A DNA stretch of 64,000 bases from Ptychodera flava. Its lineage: Eukaryota > Hemichordata > Enteropneusta > Ptychoderidae. The position numbers and the translations under genes were made by a program. Location: contig NC_091932.1 of the NCBI RefSeq assembly GCF_041260155.1, forward strand, positions 5,975,501 to 6,039,500, written 5' to 3'. The notes under the pieces were generated by a model. That model made no database searches and had not been told where the DNA came from. It saw nothing but the letters and a program-made list of their open reading frames with translations. The first letter of the stretch is position 1; every line of letters begins with the position of its first letter. Of this stretch, positions 1 through 9,817 are shown piece after piece.

Positions 1-1875
1 CTGTTGATTATTGATATTAGTGTACTTGATTAGACTAGGGCGATTGCAAGTTCATGTGTGTGCAAGAAATTTAATTTTATATTTCACAAAAAATGTTGAT
101 TCTCTATACATTGAGGTATGTGAGGAAACTTTGAATATATTTTTACAATACAAAACAAGCTACTAAAATCTGTGCTTTAAACACGTTTGACAATTGATGT
201 ACGTGACGAAAATATTATATTTGAACTGAAGAGCAGATCTGAAAACCCAATATGATATTGGAATTTCACCCAGTGATTATTTGTAAAGTTCAAAAAGAAT
301 TCTTTGAAAGTTCAAAAGTCAAATTGGAAATTAAAAGTCAATTAAGATATTATTGATACGGACTGTGATATCTGGGGGAGGATCGCTGTTTTTTGTGCAT
401 GAAAATTGGGGTGGGTAACTCTTTTTCTTGCAAACACTTTTGAATGGCCTTATTTTTCAGCCCAGGGCCATAGGGTGCGAAGGGTGAATGAATCAAATCT
501 GATGAATTTCTTTTTTTTTTGGAGGGGGGGGGTCACATTGTACAATTGATGAATTTGGGGGAGGGGTCAAATTTTAGAAATTTGATTTGGAGGGGAGTCG
601 CTTTTTACATTTCATTTATCGCTCAAGTTCCACTGACCCCCCCCCCCATAAAAACGAATGCTCCCTTAGGGCTTCCACAGCACCTTTTATGTACATGCAT
701 GGAGTGTTGACTTACGATATGTGTGTTTACGAATTCTACATGTAGAGGCCTAGGCTATTACAGCAAGGAACTGGACAGAAATTATGGAGGGGGGCTTACC
801 CTTTGTACGCAGACGCTCATTTCGCAGTTTGAGAGTAGTACGGAGTCATTCTTGCCCGCTACTTCATTATTCCAATATGATCTGCAAAACGTATAAATAC
901 TGTTTGAAAATGTAAGGAGGTACAAACGACAACTTAGTCAAGTCAACCCTGTTCAAAGTTAACCCCTATACGAGTTGTCACCTATTTGCAATTGCTAAAA
1001 TTTCTGTTCATTGAGCGGACATATTATCCTGTATGAAATGTCGGTATCAGCTGAATGTAACATCGACCCAAATCAGCTCAAGTCATAGGTGAGAAAGGAA
1101 ATCAGCGAAAAATTACTGACTCTAAGTGATTATTAAGAAAGCCAAAACGACTCATGACTGATCCATTTTGTTCTAATTTCATTCCTTTCACAATATTCCT
1201 ATGTCTTGCTTAGATCTGCGCAACAGGCGAACTAGAAATAAATAGTCTAAGAAATATAATATTAGTATCATAATTATGAAATATTTTGAAATATCAGTGC
1301 GTGGCATCATTACAACAATTTTGATGTCGCCTCAGGGGTAAGCTTTCCCTCTGCTGAGCAATAGTAATACCATCACTGAACGTGTATGAATTATACTTGA
1401 CATTGTAGTCTTTCACAAGGAACCTGTGATTTTCGTGAAACAAAACTTGTTGCCCTGAATTTCGTCATAGTTACAAAATGAGATCAAATGAGCTCGTAAT
1501 TCAGACATCTGATGAATATTTCAAAAAAGAGAGTATTTCATGTGCAATTTCAAAACAGACTTGGCGCCGTCCTACATCACCTCTGCATTAATCACAATCT
1601 TTTGACGGAAGAAATGTTGCCTACGGCACTTGTCGATCACGTCAAAACTGATTAATTTAGACCACAGTCCCTCCACACACCGATGTGCTTAAATTATGTA
1701 ATGCCTGTATTAGGCCTAATCTGTATTTCTGTAACATTTAATTTGAAGGATCATATATTTATTTCCAAACTACATACAAAACCAATATGGACCATTGTAT
1801 TTTTTATATGTTGATATCTAGCACACTGCTTTTTTACTAGGAATATCTTCAATAGGTAGATTTTCTTTAACAGAC
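1..1875. other. Spacer downstream of RPS20, no gene recognised
   Basis: No exon, RNA gene or transposon end could be recognised. The stretch is AT-rich with G-rich and C-rich homopolymer runs near 520-540 and 640-650. The short open frames here show no family resemblance and no splice-site support. It is probably intergenic sequence beyond the 3' end of RPS20, but an unrecognised lineage-specific exon cannot be excluded. Confidence 0.5.
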
Positions 1876-2307
1876 TTAAGGTTCCAAGACAAGAAACTTA
1901 TCTTTTTAATCTCACAATTCTCAGGTGATTAATAAGCTCAGAACCCCCGTAAATTATACATTTTCTTAAAGTCTAGATATAGGAGAACATTTTGGTAACA
2001 GCAGTGTCACCATTGTTTACATAACCAAATGACCTGTCACGTGATAGTTATGTAAATAATGTTCCCCTATATTTTCGGAAAGCTTAGATATAGGGGATTA
2101 TTTTGGTAACAAGAGTGTCACCATTGTTTACATAACCAAATTACCTGTCACGTGATAGTTATGTAAATAATGGTGACACTATGGTAACCAAAATGTTCCC
2201 CTATATCTAGGCTTTCCGAAAATATATAATTGACGGGGGTCTGACCTTATTAATCACTAGAGAATTGCTAGCTTAAAAAGGTCAAATTTCTTGTCTTGGA
2301 ACCTTAA
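1876..2307. mobile_element. Foldback MITE with TTAA at both ends
   Basis: The left end reads TTAAGGTTCCAAGACAAGAA and the right end is its near-perfect reverse complement, so the termini form inverted repeats of about 20 bp bounded by TTAA. Inside are two inverted arms containing motifs such as TCACGTGATAGTTATGTAAA, present twice. No coding frame is evident, as expected for a non-autonomous element. TTAA may be the target duplication (piggyBac-type insertion) or part of the terminal repeat. Confidence 0.7.
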
Positions 2308-2335
2308 ACAGACCCTACTTCTGCATCAATCTCAA

Positions 2336-2448
2336 CACAGATTGTACTGTGGCATGGATAATTCTAGCCTAGCTGGAGTCTCCGAGTGACTATTGGTCAA
2401 ACTCCCCAGCTAGGTTATAATTATCCAAGCCATACCACAATCTCTGTG
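2336..2448. repeat. Imperfect hairpin of about 113 bp
   Basis: The left arm begins CACAGATTGTACTGTGGCAT and the right arm, read on the other strand, begins CACAGAGATTGTGGTATGGC. The arms pair over roughly 45 bp with several mismatches around a short loop. It lies 28 bp from the neighbouring foldback element. It could be a small MITE or a transcribed hairpin; there is no evidence for a microRNA beyond the fold. Confidence 0.55.
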
Positions 2449-2974
2449 CAGAGATTTCAACTGCGTTTTACTTTCACTCATGAAAGAACAGATCTATCAT
2501 ACATGATATGTACGCATGGACTTCTTCCATCAAAGCAACTCACAGTCTGATCTTACTGACTGTGCATAATTAAAACATATGCACTGAGCTCATTATGTTT
2601 GAACTCAACCCCAGAGAGATGTGTTGTTTTGAAAGTCAAAAGTCTAATGACAAAATTATCATCTGAACTTTCACTGATCACAGTTAATTACTGCAATAGG
2701 TTGTTGGAAGTTTAAACTGCCAACAGATTTTTGAAACAAATACTTTGAAGCAAAACCTGAATGTTGACTGAATGTCTTCAAATGCACCGTTTCAATGTAA
2801 AACTGGCATATATATAATTTCATGCCAATATGTACAAGATACTCCCAATGAAACTAAACCCACTCTCCACCTAAATGCAACAAGTTTCATTCATCACACA
2901 CTTTTCAAATAACCAGGCTGTTCCATTTGGATATATAAAAACACAACACATCACTTATTTATCTTTTCAGCAAT

Positions 2975-2980
2975 TTTATT
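2975..2980 (-). terminator. RPS20 polyadenylation signal AATAAA
   Basis: On the minus strand a canonical AATAAA lies about 40 nt downstream of the RPS20 stop codon. The spacing fits the short 3' UTRs typical of ribosomal protein mRNAs. The cleavage site itself cannot be seen from sequence. Confidence 0.7.
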
Positions 2981-3019
2981 TCATATTATTGTTAGCATCA
3001 TGCCTCATCTTGTCCAGTT

Positions 3020-6000
3020 TTATGCGTCAGCAATGGTAACCTCCACTTCTACACCAGGTTCAATGCTGATAGATGTCTGTGATGATACAATAGTTAAGAA
3101 AAGACACCCAAACATTCATGCACATTCATTTGTAAGTTTCAGGGTAAAGCCATATATATGCAGGTACGTTGCTCCAAAAATGAGGGGAACCTTTATCGCA
3201 ATACTTTTGTATCTGCACACAAAGATTGTTATTATACTTGGCAAACATATTTAGTGGAATTTCTGCATCACGCAGGTTAACTTGATGAGGTGAAAATTTT
3301 TTAACTACAGATGTTGAGTTCATACGGAAATTTTCTTTAGTATTGGGGAGAAACAATGGCACAAGAAACCATTATTTTTTTAACAAGTCATTGACAATGA
3401 CATACATGTAGTCCCCACTTGTAATAGGAGTATTAGTCTTGATGGGGCAGGGAAATGTGGTCATTAAGAAGTATCACTGGAGTGTATATGTTGAGATCTA
3501 TGGGCACATAGGTCTATGTCGTTGTTCCCAATTTGAAACACATGAGGCATGTCTAAGTTATGGTTCTAAATCGGGAAAAAAGATCAGACCTCTAACTGTA
3601 TTGGCCAGCCAAGAAATACATATGCGCATAATAATGAGGTACAAGATGTGACATCTTAAGGTCTAATATCCTATCAGAATTGGAGGGTATAGATATAAAG
3701 GACATAGCACTTGTGGTTACGTATTTATCGACATAAACGTATATTTCAGGTCAAAGGTCATCGAGGTCACATGACATTTGGTCAAAAAATTTCTATCCTA
3801 TAGTTATCCCTATATACCAAAAATCAGACATCCAGCTCTATGGGCTTGCTCAGAATTAGATATATGCATAATTAATGAGGTACAGTATGAAGCATCATAA
3901 GGTCTCCCATCATACCATATATGAAGGGTGTACCACTTGTGGTTACTGAGTTACGGATATGTATATTTGAGGTCAAAGGTCACCGAGGTCATGTGACATT
4001 TTGTCAAAAAAATTGTATTGCTAAGTTATCCCTATATACCAAAAATCAGACCTCTAGCTCTATTGACTTGCTCAAAATTAGATATGTGCATAATTAATGA
4101 GGTACAATATGTGGCGTCATAAGCTGTCCCATCATACCATACCGGTATATGAAGGGTGTAGCACTTGTGGTTACTGAGTTAAGGACAAATATATATTTGA
4201 GGTCAAAGGTCACCAAGGTCACGTGACATTTTGTCAAAATATCTGAGATATCTGCGTGAAAGGATGGACTCACGGACGGACATGACCCAATCTATAAGCC
4301 CCCTTGACTTCATCCATGGGGACTAAAAACTGTGTAACTGCATCCTTTTTGCAATATGAATACGATGAGAAACTAAATTTTTATTTTTCTTGGCCTTATA
4401 CATGGGAGTCTATGGACTGCCTTATACATGGGAGTCTATGGACTGCCTTATACATGAGAGTCTATGGAGACTGCCTCATACATGGGAGTCTATGGAGGTG
4501 AAAACTAAAAAGTCCTCTAACACGGCCAAATTTGATCGCATTGTGAAACAAATCGACGTGCATCTGTATGGGGTAGGGTACTATCCTTGTGCAAAGTTTG
4601 AAAGAAATTGACCTGGGCATGTCTGAGATATCTGTGTGAACGGACGGACACACGCACGGACGGATGGACGAACGGACCTACGGACACGACCAAACCTATA
4701 AGTCCCCCCAAACGGTGTCCGTGGGGACTAAAAAGTTAGAAAATGTCTGAAAAAGGCCATTGTACACTCAATAAATTGTGGTCGGATGCGGTGTTCTTGT
4801 AAATATGACCAGTGTTCCAAGTCTCTTGTACACAAATGCTCTCCTTTATGTACCGGAGCATGTGAATGAATATAACAATTTTTGATGTCAATACTTTGTA
4901 CTCCATTTTAGCGGGACACATATAAGATGATAAAGCCACTTCCCACTGTCAGAACACTCTTGAGTTTAAAGTTGAATGTTTGTTAATCCATTGGACTGAT
5001 ATCAACTCTCTTTATAAATGTACTGTGGTAGGGGCCATGGATAATCAAAACATGCGCACGGTAAACGAAACTAAGTGCATTTGTCCGCAACCCCCCAACC
5101 CCCAAAACCCCCCTAAATGAAAGTTTAGAAGTGTGAAAATACAATCAGTGATTACGTCGCTATGAAATCCCGCATATGCTACCGACCGCCACCCTGGCCT
5201 GCATACCCCCTCTGAAATCAATCTCTGTTCAGTGCCAACTCAACAATGACACAACCAATAGAATGAAATGAAACATGTATCCAAAATGATTGTTACGTTA
5301 TTTTACTCTTGCACGGATTCACATGTATCATGTATGTCAAAAGAATGCTGGTGTAGCGCCAGTGTCGTACTGGCCTGGTACATGCTAAAGAATGCAGCAT
5401 GATATTTTGCGATACAGAAAAACATGTAGTGAGATGTTGCGATATGAAAATTTGTAGTGCGATTTTTGCGCACGGTAATCGAAATACAGCCAAACCCCCC
5501 TCCCCCCTAAACACAGAAGTTGCGTTTACCGTGCGCGTGTTTTAATTATCCACGGCCCCTTACAACATTACAGTGTGCAAAGGATACAATCTGCTTGACA
5601 ATTTCTGATGGGCTGTGCAGATCGATCACTCTCTTGTGGATGCGCATCTGGTACCGATCCCATGTCTTGGAACCTTCACCACAGGGTGTCTTACGTGTTG
5701 TAATGCGCAAAATTTTGGTCGGTAGACGTACTGGTCCTTTCACACGCAGCTGTTTATCCTTGGCACCACGAATCAGGTCAGCACACACTGTATGGAATTC
5801 AAACCCAAAATATATTACAGGTTAAGGTAATATGCACCTCGAAAGTGAAAGACTTAAACTTTTGCTCTAACTTTCCTCAAGGAATCTTTCAATCATTCTC
5901 TTTCAAAATCAAGAATAAAAATAGGGGGTCACCGTGCAAATTTTGGTACTAGAGAAACAAATTACCCAAGATTTACCGATATTGGAAATTCAAAATGGCC

Positions 6001-9000
6001 GCCATCCCTGTGTTAACTCTATGGAGAAAAGTAAAATTTTCGAATTTCGAAAAACTAAGCCGGTGAAAAGTTTTCTTTCACCAAGAGCTTTAAAATGAAC
6101 CCCTACATGTGGTATATCAGAAGAGAATTGTAAAAGTTTGAGAGTCCGAATGTCTGTCCCCGAGGTGCGTTCTACCTTAAACTACAACACACAAATACTA
6201 GTATCAACATTTCTGATTGAAGTCTATCATGTCATTAGAATACAGTAATTGTGTAAAAATCTTACATTCCAATAATGACACTTAATTTGAAACAGGCTCT
6301 ACTCAAAATTCATACATTCTTTAGAACAAATATAAACTCCACTTTTAAATTTTACGATACCAGTATTGTCTCCTCACACGGCAGAAAATAGCATACTGAA
6401 GAAAGGAAGTTATTTCATGACCAAACTTGGAAGCAGTGGCCGACTGGTTTTGTGTGAGGCCTAGCAGCTAGGCGATGTTGCCGTGAGTGTGTGGGGGTTC
6501 GAATCCCGTTTGGGTTATAGTAAAATTTATATTTCTTTAACCTGAGTGGACAGTCCTGCTGGTGGATATTTACTTGTCCCCGAGGCTGTCTGATAGCTCA
6601 GTATAAAGCTTCGTGCTTTTCTGATTACTATATGTGTGTGTACTGTGTACTGTGTCTGTGTGTCGTCTGCTCCACGCACACCGTGTTGTTCGGTCGCGCA
6701 CAGAATTGCAACATCTAAGTCGGTTACTGTGACTAACTCTTTTGGGTTGGAAGCAGTGGCCGACTGGTTTTGTGTGAGGCCTAGCAGCTAGGCGATGTTG
6801 CCGTGAGTGTGTGGGGGTTCGAATCCCGTTTGGGTTATAGTAAAATTTATATTTCTTTAACCTGAGTGGACAGTCCTGCTGGTGGATATTTACTTGTCCC
6901 CGAGGCTGTCTGATAGCTCAGTATAAAGCTTCGTGCTTTTCCGATTACTATATGTGTGTGTACTGTGTACTGTGTCTGTGTGTCGTCTGCTCCACGCACA
7001 CCGTGTTGTTCGGTCGCACACAGAATTGCAACATCTAAGTCGGTTACTGTGACCAACTCTTTTGGGTTGGAAGCAGTGGCCGACTGGTTTTGTGTGAGGC
7101 CTAGCAGCTAGGCGATGTTGCCGTGAGTGTGTGGGGGTTCGAATCCCGTTTGGGTTATAGTAAAATTTATATTTCTTTAACCTGAGTGGACTGTCCTGCT
7201 GGTGGATATTTACTTGTCCCCGAGGCTGTCTGATAGCTCAGTATAAAGCTTCGTGCTTTTCCGATTACTATATATGTGTGTGTACTGTGTACTGTGTCTG
7301 TGTGTCGTCTGCTCCACGCACACCGTGTTGTTAGGTCGCACATAGAATTGCAACATCTAAGTCGGTTACTGTGACCAACTCTTTGGGTTGGAAGCAGTGG
7401 CCGACTGGTTTTGTGTGAGGCCTAGCAGCTAGGCGATGTTGCCGTGAGTGTGTGGGGGTTCGAATCCGTTTGGGTTATAGTAAAATTTATATTTTAACAG
7501 TAACATATTTTCCATATGTAAAATTTAAACTTCCACCAGTTAACTTCTGGAATGACCCTCATGTTTTCTGTTGGAAATTTAAATCTCTTTTCAAGGATGT
7601 GTTGGAGACAGGTTAACCATTGTATCTTCCCGGAGTACTTTCGGAACACCTCATGTATTTCACATATGAAGTGTACCAGCATGCATTCTTTAGTACAGTA
7701 TATAAGGAGTGTAATGCAAAACATAATTTTGTTTGTCAAAACGATGGAGCAGCTAAACTTTGCTATGTGTGACTACAGAATAAATGCTCTTCTTAGCATT
7801 ATGGCTAAACTATTTCACTTCTAGAGCACAAGGACAATCATCATACCCTTTTCTAGACTTTTCACATTGCGACTGGTGAGAGTGATACGAATGCGGTGAA
7901 TTGGAGCCTCCTCTGCTGGAGCTTTACCACTGTCTTTGAAATGAGACTGCAAGAACAACAGATGGAGATTATGAAGATGGTATACCCATGTCTGAGTATT
8001 CTAGTATGAAAACAAGAGAAGTGTCTGTACAAGACTTCAGACCTTAATCTGGCCATCCCAGTTCCTTGTTGATCACAATAGATAGCAATGGCTTTGGCTA
8101 AACCAAGGCAGTGGAAAAATAGGAAATCAATCTCACAGTGTGTGCTTTGCCTTATATATTCCAAAAATAATGGTAAGCTTCAAAAAAAGTAATGACAGTG
8201 TTTTTGCTAAGGCTGGGGAACATCAGTAATGGATATGGGAACCCTGGTAACATTTCTACCACCCCCTAATGTATTTGCATTGATATACCCAGGGGAACCC
8301 CGGTAAAATGACTGGGGAACTCCGGTACATTTTACTTAGGTACCGCCCTTAACAAAAACACTGTAATGTCACAACTGGCTCCTGGTATTACAGTTCACAA
8401 TTTAAGTCCACAATTTCTGAGCTGAATTTCATAATTTGATCATTGGCAAACTTGCAGATTGGACTGCCTTCCACAAGTTCTGTTTAATTTGATTTGATTT
8501 CCATTCAACATTAATTGGTGCTTTGAATATTAGGGATGTTTATTTTTGAAAAAATCAAATTTATACTTTTTAGTTTTATAGTTTTGAAATTGGTCGAATT
8601 TCTTGTATTTAAAGATTGTATGGGCACAAATGAGACTTTCAGAGTTACACAAAATTTAGTTCAAAAGAATACGATGTGTTTTAACACTTCATTTCCACAC
8701 TGAATTGGTATAGGATTCATTTTGATACTGGACGTACGATGAAAACAAAAAAGTTTCAAATTCACGTAGGGGGTTCAACTTATGGTTGCTGCTGCTGTAT
8801 TATTTTCAGTATGCCCAGTGTGTACGCTAGCGTGGCAATCTGCTTGCACACAGACATGGTGTGCACCAGGTTATTTGGAGCCCTATTCTGGCAATAGCAA
8901 CCATATGAAGGGAGGGATATCTTGTAAAGAAAACTCCTAACATTCCATGCTATTGACAGTTTTTGAAATCTGCTGTCCCTTTCCCTGATATATGGTGAGA

Positions 9001-9449
9001 TATTAGTGAAATTCATCTTTTTTCTCAGGTTGCACATAACGCACCATATTGCAGATTTGGTGTTTTCCAGAGGTAATATTACCGTAGAATAATATGCCTG
9101 TACTAATTACTACACATATATGTGAAACGACTACAGCTAGCCAGATAGTACGCTGTACCCTGGAAAGGAAACACCACTTAGCAGACTATCGGCCATTCTG
9201 CAAGAAACGGTCACAACTTTACTAAAGTCGTTGCACACTTTTTTCTACAACTCACCTCCATGATCATTGTCGTGGATGGCGTTTGCCAAGGCCATGTCAG
9301 GTTACTTCCATTACTTCCGGCCATATGCGCTCAACTTTGCATTACACGTGATCTATGATGAGCAAAACTTGGGTGCGATTTTTTCACATAAGTTTTGCAA
9401 AAAGAAGTAGAAAAAGGCAACAGACAGAAAGACAACATATTCTTACCAT
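3020..9449 (-). CDS. RPS20: 40S ribosomal protein S20 (uS10), complete, 4 coding exons
   Basis: This encodes a small-subunit head protein of the cytosolic ribosome. Coding exons in transcript order are 9447-9449 (ATG only), 7847-7946, 5588-5787 and 3020-3076; the phases join to 119 codons plus stop, the usual animal length. The product contains the diagnostic stretches [38 protein letters not shown] and SPSEIVKQI, and ends [10 protein letters not shown] chose the start because its donor ATG|GTAAGA gives 16 residues before IHRI, as in vertebrates, and because splitting after the start codon is, as I recall, also the vertebrate arrangement. Another donor at 9255 would give a slightly longer N-terminus and is less likely. 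The exon 3 donor, ATT|GTATCC, is weak. A pyrimidine-rich CCTTTTAC at 9552-9559 (minus strand) could be a 5' TOP start. The gene is divergent from TM9SF4. The introns carry most of the local repeats. Confidence 0.96.
3660..4320. repeat. Three tandem units of about 210-230 bp, each with AGGTCAAAGGTCA
   Basis: Related units share the blocks TTATCCCTATATACCAAAAA, GCACTTGTGGTTACTGAGTT and AGGTCAAAGGTCA. The last motif occurs at 3748-3760, 3970-3982 and 4200-4212. Each is followed after 3 nt by a further AGGTCA or close variant. The array ends in a GGACGGAC-rich stretch and an AGCCCCC...GGGGACT inverted pair. It lies within RPS20 intron 3. AGGTCAAAGGTCA is a perfect DR1 nuclear-receptor element, though it may simply be part of the repeat consensus. 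Confidence 0.75.
4394..4496. repeat. Minisatellite, about 26 bp by 4
   Basis: Four near-identical copies of TACATGGGAGTCTATGGACT and its linker occur head to tail, with the third and fourth units slightly diverged. Open frames across it read repetitive peptides (MGVYGL-like) and have no coding support. It is in RPS20 intron 3. Confidence 0.8.
4600..4735. repeat. Second copy of the GGACGGAC / GTGGGGACTAAAA repeat tail
   Basis: The sequence runs from a TGAGATATCTGTGTGAACGG block through a GGACGGAC-rich stretch to AGTCCCCC...GTGGGGACTAAAA, matching the end of the array at about 4235-4327. The terminal AGTCCCC/GGGGACT pair can form a small stem. This looks like the conserved 3' end of a dispersed repeat family. 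Confidence 0.6.
5029..5562. mobile_element. MITE with about 38-bp CpG-containing terminal inverted repeats
   Basis: The left end starts TAGGGGCCATGGATAATCAA and continues to GCGCACGGTAAACG. The right end, on the other strand, starts TAAGGGGCCGTGGATAATTA and ends in the same block. A TA lies at each boundary. No transposase is encoded. It ends 24 bp from the 5' splice site of RPS20 exon 3. Confidence 0.75.
5822..6182. mobile_element. TTAA-flanked MITE (GGTAGAA family), copy 1
   Basis: The ends are TTAAGGTAATATGCACCTCG and, on the opposite strand, TTAAGGTAGAACGCACCTCG. The internal sequence matches the inverted copy at 34548-34911, including the block AAAATGGCCGCCATCCCTGT or its relative. It starts 34 bp from the 3' splice site of RPS20 exon 3, so it may supply that intron's branch point. 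Confidence 0.8.
6427..7492. mobile_element. Tandem array of a tRNA-derived SINE-like unit, 3.3 copies of 320 bp
   Basis: Identical blocks beginning TTGGAAGCAGTGGCCGACTG recur at 6427, 6747, 7067 and 7388, giving a period of 320-321 bp; the last copy is cut after about 105 bp. Each unit starts with a tRNA-like head. TGGCCGACTGG fits an RNA polymerase III A box, and GGTTCGAATCC, about 55 nt downstream, is a perfect B box. The arrangement resembles a tRNA-Ser or tRNA-Leu gene, but no proper cloverleaf is retained. The copies differ by only a few bases, so amplification was recent. The array sits in RPS20 intron 2, oriented opposite to the gene. Confidence 0.75.
8196..8363. mobile_element. Short MITE with CAGTGTTTTTG ends, copy 1
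   Basis: The left end reads CAGTGTTTTTGCTAAGG and the right end is its inverted counterpart CCTTAACAAAAACACTG, with AATG repeated at both boundaries as a possible short target duplication. The interior is rich in GGGGAAC(C/T)CCGGTA repeats and is non-coding. It lies in RPS20 intron 1. A related copy starts at 35864. Confidence 0.65.
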
Positions 9450-9817
9450 GATCTTATATTCTGGCCGACGTAATCAATTGCTATGGACGCAATGAACAGC
9501 GGTGAGCCAGGAGCTTCGGTTACGCGTGTAGTCCAAGGGAACGAGCAAACCGTAAAAGGCTGATTGTGGATCTCCCACAATACAGTGCGACGAAATTATT
9601 TTGTTGATTGCCGGTGGCAGATTCGACTTAATTTCTTAAGATATCATTTGAAGATAAAAAAATATTTCATATAAAATTTAAATTTAAAAAAGTAAATCAG
9701 TTTTTGCAATAAAAAAAATTCAATACTAGCCGTAAAAATGACGCTTCCGAGTTGAATAAGTGCTTTGCTGCTACGTAGATGAACTCATTACCGTCAATCT
9801 CCACGTTGGAATCCAAG
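9450..9817. promoter_or_regulatory. Bidirectional promoter between RPS20 and TM9SF4
   Basis: The two start codons point away from each other across 368 bp. On the RPS20 side a TOP-like CCTTTTAC (minus strand) and a CCCACAATACAGTGCG motif, loosely like ZNF143 sites, are visible. On the TM9SF4 side CAAGATGGCGG overlaps the start codon and matches the YY1 consensus seen at many housekeeping starts. CpG is more frequent at both edges than in surrounding DNA; the middle is AT-rich. A short upstream ATG frame (about 9738) precedes TM9SF4. Confidence 0.6.

Noticed and set aside
5665-5683. 14-bp match between RPS20 exon 3 (AAGGTTCCAAGACA) and the ends of the foldback at 1876
   Set aside because: Curious, but the exon bases encode a conserved GSKT stretch and no further homology flanks the match; best explained by chance.
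7067-7160. A functional tRNA gene at the GGTTCGAATCC motif
   Set aside because: A and B boxes are present, but no acceptor stem or full cloverleaf forms, and the motif recurs in every unit of a 320-bp repeat.
7825-7846. C/D-box snoRNA in RPS20 intron 2
   Set aside because: ATGATGA occurs near the donor on the minus strand, as in genes hosting snoRNAs, but no CTGA D box or pairing terminal stem follows at a suitable distance.
9256-9267. Alternative RPS20 exon 1 ending ATGGAG|GTGAGT
   Set aside because: The phase also fits and the donor is strong, but the exon would carry upstream out-of-frame ATGs and give a longer N-terminus. The ATG|GTAAGA site at 9447 gives exactly 119 residues and the arrangement known from vertebrates.
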